NCBI GenBank assembly: GCA_034336665.1
Contig: CM067592.1
Coordinates: forward strand, 44,793,761 to 44,857,760
Length of the DNA: 64,000 nt
Origin: Luscinia megarhynchos
Lineage: Eukaryota > Chordata > Aves > Passeriformes > Turdidae
Direction: 5' to 3'
The number at the start of each line of letters is the position of its first letter. Positions within the stretch are counted from its first letter, which is position 1. Both the position numbers and the translations under genes were made by a program. Positions 48,301-59,592 of the stretch are shown here, one piece after another. The notes beneath the pieces were generated by a model, which was not told the DNA's origin, did not search any database, and saw nothing but the letters and a program-made list of their open reading frames with translations.

Positions 48301-49579
48301 TTTCTCTTCTTCCTCAGCACACCCTTAGGTAAGAGATCCACAGGAGAATTCTGTGCTTCTGTACTGGTTCTACCCAGTTCTGGATTTTCAATAATGATTA
48401 TGCAGTACAGGCAGGGCAGACCTCTTGCTTTAGGTCTAGCCCTGATTGCCTGCTGATTTCCTGTTTCTCCAGTGAACCTGTGACAGAATGGGTTGGGAAG
48501 ATTTACAGCCTTCAGTGATGTTTAACCCTCCTCCTTCCACTCTTACCACTCATAGCTGGTGTTTGTTGGCAGCAAGATGCTGACTGAGAGATAAACCATG
48601 TAGAGATTTGTATTTGCCCCCACAATGGTACAGCTCCCTCTGCCACTTCCTGCTGTGTTGCTCAGATGCTGCAACTACATTTTATAAATACATATAGAAT
48701 ATTGTAGAATGCATGGCCAGCATTTACACAGAAGACCGGTATTATAATCTGTAATAAAAAAGTGGGTCTGTAAGATCTTATCTGTGTGTCCTGACTGAAG
48801 CTTTACTCAGGATCATGTGAAGCTCATAACTGTGACTTGTGCTGGCCTCATGGTCACCTTCCTTAGGATTCTTCCCAAGACACATGGAAGGGAGAGTGGG
48901 ATATCCAATCAGGTTAAGCTATGAATTTCTCATCTTACTTAAAAAGGGAGTGCTTCTAGACAGAAGAATGGTGAGGTCCTAGGGAAGGCAGAGCTGATGG
49001 CACTGGGAGCCTGAGAACAGTCTGGTGTATGATGGTGCAGTGAATCTCAGCTGAGATGTGCTGGCCTCTCACCTGTGTCTACAGAAGAAGCCTAAGCTTG
49101 CTCAGATTTATCTCTGCCTCTCTTAGAAATGCCCTGTTCCTTCATCTTGTCTGACATGAGTTGCACAAGGACATTTAGGAATCCTGTGGCAGGACAGGAC
49201 AACTCACTCATTCTGCTTGTACTCTCCTCTGCTTTCAGCTGCAATGCAATCAATATTAAACATTAATGCACAAACAGTCTCAGCCTTCTCTGCTGAAAGA
49301 AAGAAAGCAAAACTGTTGGAATCTGTAGATTCAAGAAGGGGGAGCATTAACTGCTAAAAATCATGCAAAGAAATGAATGGCTCTTCTCTGAACTAGGTAC
49401 TTTTTTCTATATTTTCAATGGAGTAATTTACCATTTTTTGCCCTAATAGTGGCTTCTAAGCAGATGAAGTGTGAATTTGCAGTTATTGTGATCGATGTGT
49501 GCTATGATTTGCCTTTTAAGCAATACTGCTTTTAATTTTGTATGTCCTTTATTCTTCCTTGAAAGAAAAACTAATTTAC
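48301..49579. other. Unique non-coding stretch
   Basis: No supported gene. If the exon-like segments at 49.5-58 kb belong to a real gene, further 3' exons should lie here, but I could not identify one with confidence. Confidence 0.45.
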
Positions 49580-49816
49580 CATCTTCATTCAATGCATAAT
49601 CTTTTTCTCCCACACTGATATTCACAAAGCATTCTTCTGAAAAGACACTGTTTTCTTCCAGAAAATTCTGTGTCTTCACTTCAATGTACAAGTAAAATTT
49701 GTTTCAGAGGCATATAAGGACAGATCTCTTTGTATAATCAGTGGTATTAGCATCTGAAAGTCTCTAAATAATGGGTATGTGGCAAAAACCACCTGTGTCA
49801 TTCTGCTTTCACAGGG
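49580..49816 (-). pseudogene. Exon-like segment E of a possible decayed gene (frame break)
   Basis: On the minus strand a pyrimidine-rich acceptor ending CCCTTCACAG opens at 49816 in phase 0 and reads PCESRMTQVVFATYPLFRDF, then QMLIPLIIQRDLSLYASE and TNFTC. The frame then breaks near 49690-49685. The neighbouring frame continues YIEVKTQNFLEENSVFS and ECFVNISVGEKDYALNED up to GATG|GTAAAT at 49580. One lost base would explain the break. Both halves look protein-like, with cysteines and two N-glycosylation motifs (NFT, NIS), as in an extracellular domain. Segment D ends in phase 0, matching this start. The family is unknown to me. It could be chance open sequence. Confidence 0.4.
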
Positions 49817-50029
49817 CTGTGAAGGGATGAGTTGGCCAGAAAACAGCTTATTGGATTTCATCCACAGAGAAAGGTAGCCAAGTCAGGAGTCTGGAACTGT
49901 AGAGAGAAGGTCAGCAGGAGGGTTCATAGCTTTTGGAAAGACCAAGAAATTAGATCCTTTCTGTCCAGGAGCTGATATACTACAATAAAGAAAGCAGGAA
50001 ATAGTGGGGGGTTTTTTCCCTTCGTTGGA

Positions 50030-50145
50030 AAGATATGTTGCTACTAAAAAAACCACCAAAAATCCTCTGCAAAATAAAACACAACAAACAAAACAAAACA
50101 AAGAACCCAAAAAATATCCCCCCAAAAACTCCCTTCGCCAACCTC
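50030..50145. repeat. A/C-rich low-complexity tract
   Basis: Plus strand consists mostly of A with CAAAA and CAAACAAA units and runs of C (50110-50130). Confidence 0.8.
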
Positions 50146-50211
50146 AAAAACACTCCATCTGAAAAGAGCAAAGTAAGGATGAGTCATTATAACCCAGTTT
50201 TCAATGCTTAC

Positions 50212-50363
50212 CTCCCATTTTCTTTCAGTGAGGAAACCTATACTGGGAAATATACCACTGCACAGAAAAGCTTCAGGAAATTATTATCCACAAAAGGATT
50301 TCCTTGTGAAATCCTCACTTCTCAGTCTGGGGCCAGGCTCAAAACTCAAAAGTTCAAGATCAT
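50212..50363 (-). pseudogene. Exon-like segment D of a possible decayed gene (two stops)
   Basis: Minus strand: acceptor TTCAGCTGTATTGCAG opens at 50363, and a strong donor GGGAG|GTAAGC closes at 50212 (152 bases). Joining after segment C (which ends with one spare G) gives the frame DDLELLSFEPGPRLRSEDF, TRKSFCG, then two consecutive TAA codons, then FPEAFLCSGIFPSIGFLTER and KWE. It ends in phase 0, as segment E requires. Good splice borders with tandem stops suggest an exon that has lost its coding constraint. A chance match of borders cannot be excluded. Confidence 0.35.
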
Positions 50364-53300
50364 CTGCAATACAGCTGAAGAACATGGGAACAATGAGCTC
50401 CATATTACAGTATTTCAGGTCACTTTGAACTTGTGTTTAAAAAAATCCCCTTCTGATATTTATTTCCCAAAGGACTTCAGTGCAGTGAAAATGTGAAGGG
50501 ATTCTTGGCCCAACAAAATAGTATGAAACATCTGCACTTATATCTCTGTTGCAGCAGAGAAGGCTTCTGGTTTAACTCTGCTGACACAGGGGCATGAGTT
50601 CACAGAAATGATGGTAGGAACATTCATCACCTCACTTTCAACTTCAGTGAAAGCTCATGCTTTTTAACTGCAGGATTCATTCCTGTACTTTTCAACTACC
50701 ATTGCAGAAGGTACCCCTAATAATAGCAAATTTTTCTGATGACTTTGTAGTCTCTGAATCTTGGATAGAAGCAGAAGTCAAGCACCAGGGGGACAGAAAA
50801 AGAAGAGCCATAACTGAGTTCATCAAGTCCTTCTGCCTGCAAGGCACAGTTATTGAAGAATGAGACAGGGTTCAAATGTAAAGGACATAAACAATCCCAT
50901 GTGTCCTATAAATACAGTATTTCATTGCAGTTACAGTCATTGTTTAGACTCCTTTTTAGCTGGTGGAGAAAGAGGATTTTTCAAGCATGATATAGCCCGA
51001 CTAGGGTCTGCATAACTTTTGGGATGAGGAGCACTCCACAGGCCACAGTTCTTGACAGAAAATACCTATCTCCCTGGCATAAGATCCTGCATTTACTGCA
51101 GTTTGGCTTTGTGCTCCAGTGTGATCCTCTCCATGGGCCACAGGGAGAGTCACTACTCTAGAGCTGGGACAACTTCTTCCCTCTCCTCCTTTTCTGACCT
51201 TGGTTTGCAGGGTCATTTCTTGCATTTTTTAAAATCTCACTATTCACAGCATTGTGACCTTCTTACATACCTTTACTGAGAGGTGATGTGAGGTTGACTG
51301 AGGGGCTCCACTATGTCCTCTCTTGGGTCTGTTGGAACCAACTGGAAATGCCTGGAATCATCAGTGTCCAGCACAGCTTAACTCTTGGCCTCTTCTCACA
51401 GAGGCCAGTGCTGCAGACCCTCCACTGTCAATGCCTGGACCTACATCAAATATTTTCCACCTTTTGTGTCTGTGAAATTGAATTACCATTAAATTATGTA
51501 TTTATCATACACTCCTTAGAAACTCACTTGTATCCACAAAAAAGCTCTACACCTGAAAATCAAAGTAAAGTCATCACAAACCCAGAAAAGCTGGACAGTT
51601 TACACACACAGTGAAATTTTATCTCTTGTCCTTTCTCCACATTGCAACTACAAAATTATTGCATTGTCTAAGAGCATCCAGCCTTTTCCAGGAAAGAAGG
51701 ACCTCAGTGGTGGCACCTTGGGAAGACAGATGTTATCGCCACAAACATGCCTCCTTTCTCCTCGCTTACCCCAGCTCTCATTGCTAAAGTGAAGAAGGTG
51801 ATAACAGGATTGGGTATCCACATTCCCAGCTGTGTCCCTTCCCAGCTGTGTCCCTTCCCAGCTCCTCCCCCACCCTACCGCTCGCTCTCTGCCGGGGCAG
51901 GTGGGAGGCAGAGCAGGATTCCTGCTGTCCAAGAACTGTTCAGAAATAAGTAAAACAGCACTATGTCAACAACATTATTTTAGTCACAAGTGCAAAGCAG
52001 GGCATTGTATTAACTGTCAATAAGAAAGTTGACTTTGTAACTTCCTCTCAGCCAGAACCCAGGGTGGCAGTGAGCCACTGCTAGTCCTGCTTTCTATGGC
52101 TGCAATCTGCTTTGCTTCAAAGGAATTACAGACGTGTCCTTTCACCAAATAAATCCTCTCATGAGAACAATCTGCATAACTGATACTAATTAATCTGTAT
52201 ATAGAGCAAAAAGTACTTCTTTGGTTTACAGGTAAGGTAAGTTTTCTCTTAACTGAGTTTTCCAAAGTAAGTTTTTCAAATGTCATTGGGGGAAAAAACT
52301 TCGATCTAAAAAGGTTCTAAAAACCCCCGAGCTGAACAGAGAATTGCTCAGTCCTGTCAGCTGAAAAAGCAAATAAACAAAAAGTGAGCAGTTTCATAGC
52401 TGACCAACAAGTCGGAGAAACTGAAATTTTTCAGATTAACTCTGCAAGTTTCAGTTAGGGACAGAAGAGTTTGTTATTTTAAAAGACACCACTGTGGCAA
52501 GTTGTTTAGATACTAAAAATATCTTCATTGTGTCCCTGAAATGTGTTACTTTACTGAGAGGTGATTTCTATAGGCAGAGGCATGTTCACATGACTGAAAA
52601 GAGTGAAATCCAATGTTTTTAACGCTCTTTTCAATGAATCATTGAAAATCTGTCTCCCTTCCCTGGCTCTGAAAGATGAAAAGGCGTCTGCTTTTAGGCG
52701 AGGAGCCAGAGTCTCTCATTAACTGTAGTGTTCTGGTCAGGCTGTGTAAAGCTGGAGAGTCCTCTTCTCCTGAAGCACATCTCCATGGATTTCTGAGGCA
52801 GCACAATGGGGAAAAACATGACCATAGACACCATCAGTGTCTTCTTAGAATTTATAAAATTAAAACAATTGGATGACCAGGACAGCCTCTAAAAACTCAT
52901 TCCACATGCTGTAAGACTCTGACGGGATTTGTTCACCATTTTCAAAAATGTATTGCCTTCCATGGCCTATTTTGTGTTCCAGCCATTTTCCTGGCCTGTC
53001 TGTGAGAAAAGAGGTGAGAAAAGGAAAGAATTAAAGAAAAACACGTTTAACATTTCTTAATTTCAGTATTGAAGGACTAACGTGCAAAATTCCTTGAGGT
53101 GTCTTTCTGCATGACTTGCAGGATTCATTCCCTTTTTAGAGGGTGGTAAACAATCAGGGCAGAAGCATGAAGCATTTTGGTTTTCATATGTATTCCATCC
53201 TCTCTCCTCTTGACAAGGAGCCTTGCCACATTTCTGCCCTGTAGCCTATGGGAATGCTTTATTCCTTTATTCTTGTTTCTCCAAGGTGGCTGAGTGCAGG

Positions 53301-53559
53301 CTGTGCTTTTCAGGGGATCTTTCTGCTTTTGCAAAGGGCAAGTGTTTGACATATGGCATAAATTGTAAATGGGCAGTCACCATCAGAGCACAGCAAAACC
53401 CCATGTTTTCAGAACATCAGTTAAATAAAAAATCCCTGTAATCTCTGTTCAGTATCATAAATATGAAATGCAATTCCATGGTGGGTAGGCGGGCAAGGGA
53501 ATCACTGGCAAGCTAAGGTTACAGCTATATGCTCTGTAAGTGATATAAGTTTGATCTTT
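50364..53559. other. Unique non-coding stretch
   Basis: No exon or repeat family recognised, apart from a short tandem repeat at 51822-51862. It would be an intron if segments C and D are real neighbours. Confidence 0.45.
51822..51862. repeat. 16-bp tandem repeat, about 2.5 copies
   Basis: TTCCCAGCTGTGTCCC occurs twice in a row (51823-51854), followed by a partial copy TTCCCAGCT. Confidence 0.9.
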
Positions 53560-53765
53560 CAGATCCAACAATGTATGTCTTCGTTTATATCTGCATTATG
53601 TCTTCAAACTATAGCTCCCTTAATGTAATTGCTATAGCTATAAATCTGTAATTTTCCAGTTTATGTAAATCCAGTATAGCTCCATTGATTTTTAGTAAAG
53701 CAATCTCAGTCTGAAGACGTATAGCTCCAGAAGGAGTGTACACTTGTATAGCTGGTACACTGATT
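53560..53765. repeat. Possible ancient repeat or conserved element with five TATAGCT copies
   Basis: TATAGCT occurs at 53610, 53633, 53675, 53720 and 53747, all on the plus strand, most followed by CC. The part TATGTAAATCCAG...AGCTCCATTGATTTTTAG resembles old amniote repeats with a GTGTAAATC...CTCCATTGACTTCAG order. The family is from memory and uncertain, but the motif count is direct. Confidence 0.45.
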
Positions 53766-53856
53766 ACCTAAGAAATGAATTCATCTTTCAAGCAGACAAT
53801 GATGCTGCAGGCTTCCATGAATGGGTTGTTTATGCAGTCATTTGCAAATGTCCTAC

Positions 53857-54135
53857 CTGAATAATTTTCTTCCACAATAGGCCAATTCATCAGAATAAAA
53901 ACTCTACCAAAATTTTGTGATGAAATTTCCTTGAAAAGAAAAGGATGGAGTACGGTGTTTGATAAGGTCAGGCCTTTTAAGAGCAAGCTTTCTATTTTCT
54001 GTACCATTGGTCTTGTTTGAATTTTTGGTTTTTTTATAACAGTAAACACAAGCAGTTTATATGTGAACTCAGCATTGTGATAGTGCCATGGCATTTGACT
54101 TCTTTCAAGCTCTTTCTTTTCACCAAAGTTTACTT
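53857..54135 (-). pseudogene. Exon-like segment C of a possible decayed gene (open)
   Basis: Minus strand: pyrimidine-rich acceptor TTAATTCTTCCTTAG opens at 54135, and donor TTCAG|GTAGGA closes at 53857 (279 bases). The frame is open throughout: VNFGEKKELERSQMPWHYHN, AEFTYKLLVFTVIKKPKIQ, TRPMVQKIESLLLKGLTLSN, TVLHPFLFKEISSQNFGRVF and ILMNWPIVEENYS. It starts after two bases, which does not fit segment B (phase 0), so another exon between them or the alternative in-frame acceptor CCAG near 54206 would be needed. It ends with one base, which fits segment D. Best coding look of the five, but the family is not recognised. Confidence 0.45.
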
Positions 54136-54381
54136 CTAAGGAAGAATTAACTGGGTTGGTTTCTTTTTTTCTCCTATGTGCTTGTGATTTAAAAATCTGG
54201 CATTTCTAGTGTCCTTAAACACAAAGCCAAAGTGTTAGTGGGTGATCACAAACAATTTAAGTCCTACCCTTTCTTATTATCAATCCCAGCTAAATGTTGT
54301 AATGTTTCTGAGTTGTGACCAAGGGAAAATTTGTATTGTGGTCTTTCAATTCACACCAAGCTTTACTATACTAGTACTAAG
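54136..54381. other. Unique spacer
   Basis: The frame of segment C stays open up to about 54215, so that exon may be longer than listed. Confidence 0.4.
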
Positions 54382-54438
<57 letters not shown>

Positions 54439-54465
54439 GCTGCTGCTGCTACTGCTACTACTACT
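54382..54465. repeat. 28-unit (ACT/GCT)n trinucleotide repeat
   Basis: Nineteen ACT, four GCT, ACT, GCT and three ACT units, uninterrupted in register. Translating it gives poly-leucine in one + frame, which accounts for the leucine-rich open frame across it. Confidence 0.97.
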
Positions 54466-55826
54466 GACTGGAGTTCATAATTTCTGTCCCATGCCTGAAA
54501 GAGGCACATAGTTCAGCTGGAGGAAAAAGTCTTGTCCTGCTCTTGCTTGTAGCCAACTAGAACTGAACTCCCGAGAAGTCACTGGGTAAGATTCTCTTTT
54601 TGAAGCCAGGAAATCAATTAGGAATCTACTATGTGAGTTAATTTTCTCCAGGACACTGGTCTGTTTGTTTTATACTACATTGAAGAAAATTGATGGAAAG
54701 AGATGGGTGATCAACATAGAAATATTCCAGCCAGATTTGCAAAGTGAAACTGGACTGTCTGTTCCCAAGGAAGAATGTCCAACTGAGCAAGTGTTTCCAG
54801 GTGTACCAGGAAATTTGGAGGATGTATGGTAGTTGCTTGATACTTATGTTATGATGGGAGTTAGAAATTTGCCTTATTTCAGACATTTTCCAGTTTGTGA
54901 TGATTGATTTAGAAAAATCTCTTTAATTTTAATGTTTATCTATCTTTAGGTAGGTATATGTGGGTGTATATCTAGTTATGTGGATTCTTTTAAACTATTC
55001 AGCAAATAAGAAGACTTTTTATTTTATTTAAAGAATCAGAGTTCAACACTTGTATCTGAGCTGGCTTCTTTTTTGTTAAGATGTTAAGAAGCATGTCCCA
55101 ACCTGTATTGAACAAATGTTTGATGAGGTAAAAATATATGATGGTCCTATCCTTTCCCTTTATGTATGAAGAAACATAATGTATAAAGAAAGTCTTGATT
55201 AATCCACTCTCATACCTCAAACTCCTAGGTCACTCATTTAGGACATATAAATCTCCTTTCATTGCTTCCACAGTCAAAACAAAAATGTGTGAGTGCTAGT
55301 GAGAAATCTGTTTCATGGCACTTAGCAGTACGTTAAATATTCTGGCAGAAACATATGACAATTACTAGCTCATATAAAAAAACTCATGAAATGTCAACTG
55401 TTTCTGTCCTGCAGTAGCTTTTTCCTCAAACAAACATTTTCTGTAATTTTCTGTATTTCTGTAAATATTGTAACAGATAATGCTGATGTTAATCCCTTAA
55501 TAGAAACACAGCATATTATCCTAGATTAACAGGATGACTTCTCAAATCAGATTAAGCCTTCTGATTCAAACTCATGACTTAGTTGTAAGGTCATGGTTTA
55601 TGACCTAGAATCAGTACCACAAGGCACGTGAAGGTCTTTTGGAGCTATATGCAGCTAATAATTCAGCTGTGCACCTCCTATCCATTCACTGATTCATCAG
55701 CCAAGTTTTGTGTGCCATAACTTGAGGCCGAGGGGATTTTTCATGTTGTAAATCTGTGTAATTCCTGGACACAGATCATGTTATCTCCACCAGTTTGTGT
55801 TCTCCCACCTGCCTGGCAGTAAGTAC
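54466..55826. other. Unique non-coding stretch
   Basis: No exon or repeat recognised. An additional exon between segments B and C would have to lie here. Confidence 0.45.
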
Positions 55827-56055
55827 CTGGTAATACTCTTTTTCAGGGCTGCATGTGCACTGAACCTTCATCGGGACTAACACAAACCCATTCTCAGGGA
55901 TTTCCTTCTTTTGATTGAAAGACAGACCTGCAGTTTCATAAATGAATATTGCATTATTGTCTCTGTAATAGATCCAGTGCATTACTGGACCAGGTGCAAT
56001 ACAAATAGATGGTAAAGCCACAGACATTGTCCCAAGGGCCATTGTCTCACGTAGC
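55827..56055 (-). pseudogene. Exon-like segment B of a possible decayed gene (open)
   Basis: Minus strand: acceptor AAGAACTTTAG (weak tract) opens at 56055 and donor TACCAG|GTACTT closes at 55827 (229 bases). The first base completes a codon left by segment A, and the frame is then open for 76 codons: LRETMALGTMSVALPSICIA, PGPVMHWIYYRDNNAIFIYE, TAGLSFNQKKEIPENGF, VLVPMKVQCTCSPEKEYYQ. Three cysteines fit an extracellular protein. No family recognised. Confidence 0.4.
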
Positions 56056-57773
56056 CTAAAGTTCTTGCCGTCAGCCTAAAGCTGACAGTTCTCTTTCTTA
56101 TATTTTATATGATTTTTTGGTTGTCTCCCTAGAAATTATGCCACAGAGTCTCAGAATATCCTACATAAGATGCTGACCAATTGAAGCTGTATATGAGTCA
56201 TCATCAGAATGATGGAGGAAAGCATTTCAACAGGGATGCATGACCTAATGAAACTGCCTGTGCTGTAGTTCTTACCCGTTCCTCACACACAGGCTTTGGC
56301 AAATGTTTTAACAGGCTACCCTCCATATCTTCCCCTCCCCAGCAACTATGACACCATCCACCCAAAATGTGTGTCTGAATGGTGTCAAGTGTTGAGGAAG
56401 AGACTGTAACACTGCCAGCAGCAGAAGTGAGAGTTTTACCTGCTTGTAGAGCCTCAGAAGCTCAAGCTTTTGAGAAACAGGACTAAAAACTGGTGCTGCA
56501 CAGTCACTCCTCTCATTCCAATAGAATTCTCAGTTCAGGCTGAACTTCTGCAAAGAGGAAGCAGGAGAAATGCAGTGCCACTCACAGCTCAAACAATTTT
56601 TATAATGCAGGAGACCACTGCAACTTGTGGGGCTTCTCAGAGCTGTCTAAGACCAAGACCAAGTTTCTACTCTGTTTCAAGCTTCTGAGCACCCAGGCTG
56701 TGTAGTTGATCTCAGGCTCTGTTTTGTGGGTGCTGGAGATACTTGTACTGCATTCAAAGTAAATAAAGGCCTCCTCCCCTCCTGCTCTGTATGTGTGACT
56801 TTCTTGTTTTCTTCTTGGCATTAGCACTGCACATTTATGCACTGTGTAAGCAGTGTGTAGGAGGCTCAAGGGTGTATACAGTAATGTCTGGGGTTTGTGT
56901 AATGGGTCTGCTACAAAAGGTATTTACTTACCTTCTTCTTGTTTGTTTGGCTTCAGGTAGTGTTTAGAAGGAAGATCATCTGTTTGCAGTAATGAAAGAC
57001 TGTCTCACTATAGTTGGAGACAGGTTGTGCCAAGGCTGATTCTTGGGTTGAGAAGGCACAATTTCATTTTTGAAAAGGAGAAGAAGATAATCCCTTTCTG
57101 TTAAAGTCATTGGAATTTCATAAAAGAGAACCACTCAAAAAAAGGAGCACAGCTGTCAACCAGAGTTGTTTCTTTGCTAATGTTCTGATTCTATCCACTG
57201 CTATATATTAACATGCTACGTGCATTTGCGTATAAATTCTAATGAATTAGCCCTGAGATATTTCAAAGATGCTGTAAGCACATCCTTTCCACTTCTGCCT
57301 CATTGCAGTAATGCTTATGTGTTGGGCTATACCTTCTTCAAGTTAGTTTACTTATGTGCTATTAAAGCACTGGAGATAAATATTTCTTATTCCTTTTTTT
57401 CTAATGTTCCAAATACTGGGATTTTTATCTCAATAACCATATACATACTATATTACTTATGTTTTGGTTTTGTGCCTCTCCCTATTTCTTTAAACATGTT
57501 TTTAGTCCTGGATCTATAGGAAAAAAATAAATGTGAATTAATCTGAGTAGAGAGCATCTCATAGTCTGAATTGTTGTTATCTCTCCATGATGTTATCTCC
57601 TTGTTTGTTCAAAAGACAAACAGAAAGGAGAAAAGTCTGAATATGAGCCATTTCATGGCTTGCAAAATTGTTAAATTCTTATCACAAGAGGATTGTGGTG
57701 GTATGTGATCCCACTGGCTGTACTAGAGTTTCTGTTTCACTAGGTGGCTCTGTTTTTGTAATGCCATTGCTAC
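56056..57773. other. Unique non-coding stretch
   Basis: No exon or repeat recognised. Confidence 0.45.
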
Positions 57774-57925
57774 CTGACTGTTTTGAAAAAACAGTCTCAG
57801 AATACGCAATCCTGCTCGCTGTGCTGGCACTCAATGCAGCCAGCCCCACTCTGGGTCACAACCTTGATTTTCAGATCTCTGTCATTAAATGCACAGGGGA
57901 TGGAGCAGGAGTCCTCTGTGGTCTC
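57774..57925 (-). pseudogene. Exon-like segment A of a possible decayed gene (one stop)
   Basis: Minus strand: acceptor TATCCACTTAG opens at 57925 and donor GTCAG|GTAGCA closes at 57774 (152 bases). It reads ETTEDSCSIPCAFNDRDLK, IKVVTQSGAGCIECQHSEQD, CVF, then TGA, then DCFFKTV plus two bases that join segment B in phase. Cysteine pairs CxxxC and CxxC suggest a disulphide-rich ectodomain. The TGA at codon 43 would end translation. The acceptor is pyrimidine-poor. Confidence 0.35.
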
Positions 57926-59430
57926 CTAAGTGGATATTTTGTGTAACACGAGAGATCAACTCACCTGACAATTCCTGCATCAGTCCTGGAAATTATGGAA
58001 GAAATTGGACATTTTTAGAAGGACCTTCAGCACAAATCCTACCTCTGTGACAGTACACATCCTCGTCCTCAGCCAGCACACACTTTGACAGCTGGCTTCC
58101 ATGGGTGTTTCTCACAGTAAGTGAAGCTAGACACGCAAATGGCAGAGAGGATGGGTCAGAAGGGAAAGTGAGGACATTTCGTGAGAGCTAGACTGACTGT
58201 TTAAATCTTCTGCTGGGGGACATAAAAATAGCTTTCACTGCAAATCCTGCTTTCCCTTTACACAAATGTTCTCCCTCTTTAGAATACAAAGAAAAAGCTA
58301 ATAAATTAATAAAATCCCCTTGCTCCTCTTTTGTGGAAGAGGAGAACAGTCATTTATTATGAAAAGGAAGCATCTTAGACAACTACTATTGAAGACATAA
58401 TTTTGGAATTAACATTCAAACAGCAAACTCTTTTATCTTATGACTAAAATGGCTTCTGATTAGTGGTTCATTGAAATAGAAACACACCAAATTCATTTCA
58501 TGCAGTGGTACTATGGAAACCTCACACTGATTACTTATGCTTTGGCTCTTCTTTTGATTGTGCCAAATCTTATAACTTCTGCAAAATTTCCTTTTGTAGG
58601 TATCATCACTAAGTGTACCCAGACAGGAAGTCTCGCTTCAAGCTGGCCTTTAACTTGTCTTGTGCATGTTGTTTTGCATGAGAAAGGTTTCATTCATGTA
58701 GTCTCTATTTTGACAAAGAGAATTTTTATGAGGGCCATCTATTTCTTTACATTTTCCTTGACACCATCTCATCTACCAAAACAAAATCTGGAGCTCTGTC
58801 CTCTTTTAGCCTCATGACATTTTGTTTGCATTAATGCTGCCATTCCACTGAAGGTAAGCTTGCATGTAATACTGAACCAAATAAAAATTGTCAAACTTTT
58901 CTTTTTGGAATAATCAATTATCTGCCATTACAGGCCCTTCCTTGACCAGCTGTCACAGTTCAAGTGCTTCCTGTTTAAGTAGAGCTCTTCACAGATGATT
59001 ATTGATTTGCTACACTGAACTAAAATAGATTAAACCACACTAAATTGTTTAGAGACCTTGTCTGCTGGGTTGACTTGTGTATTATGTCTGTCAGATGACA
59101 TTCGCACTGCAGGTCTTAATTTCTACTCTGGAGGCCTATCTGAAAGTCACTGTTTATTTTAATGTTCATTCAGGGGTTAGTTCCTCTCTCATGCTGTTTT
59201 GTGCAGTTGTTTGGAGTCGCAGGTTTCTATCTCACCGAGCGTTTCAGCAGTGCCCGTGTGACAGTGCAGATCCCTGGCAATCCAAACGGGGTGGCTGCTG
59301 CCAGTTAACTCTGCACTCACCCTGGGATAGGATCACTTGGGAAAACCAAGGCCTGTCTCCTCCCATCCCTGAAGCCTCTGCTGAGGAATTACAGGCTCTC
59401 TCTATCCTGCTGAGAGAAGGAAGGCTGGAT
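57926..59430. other. Unique non-coding stretch
   Basis: No exon or repeat recognised with confidence. More 5' exons of the possible gene would be expected on the minus strand. Confidence 0.45.
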
Positions 59431-59592
59431 ATCACAGAATCACAGAACCTTCAGACTGGAAAAGACCTCTAAGATCCTCAAGTCCAATCTTTCACTGAAC
59501 ATTTTCGTGTGAACAAATGCCATGTCCAGTCATTCTTTAACATTTCCAGGGTTGGTGAATCCATTGCCTCCCTGGGAAGAGGAGTGCTACGT
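59431..59592 (-). mobile_element. CR1 3' tail
   Basis: ATCACAGAATCACAGAACCT, then TCAGACTGGAAAAGACCTCT, AAGATCCTCAAGTCCAA and CCAGGGTTGGTGAATCC follow the reverse of a CR1 3' end, beginning with the octamer tail. Truncated. Confidence 0.88.

Noticed and set aside
49080..49190. Possible further exon after segment E on the minus strand (donor ACAG|GTGAGA)
   Set aside because: Acceptable borders but an early stop and too little text to judge.
50035..50496. 153-codon + strand open frame
   Set aside because: Begins in an A/C-rich tract and runs antisense to segment D; lysine/asparagine-rich start is compositional.
54242..54511. 89-codon + strand frame rich in leucine
   Set aside because: It is the translation of the ACT/GCT trinucleotide repeat.
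49580..57925. Assignment of the exon-like chain to a named family (CatSper auxiliary subunits, alpha-2-macroglobulin/complement, integrin alpha)
   Set aside because: Compared from memory with the human proteins of these families; no convincing stretch matched, so no name is given.
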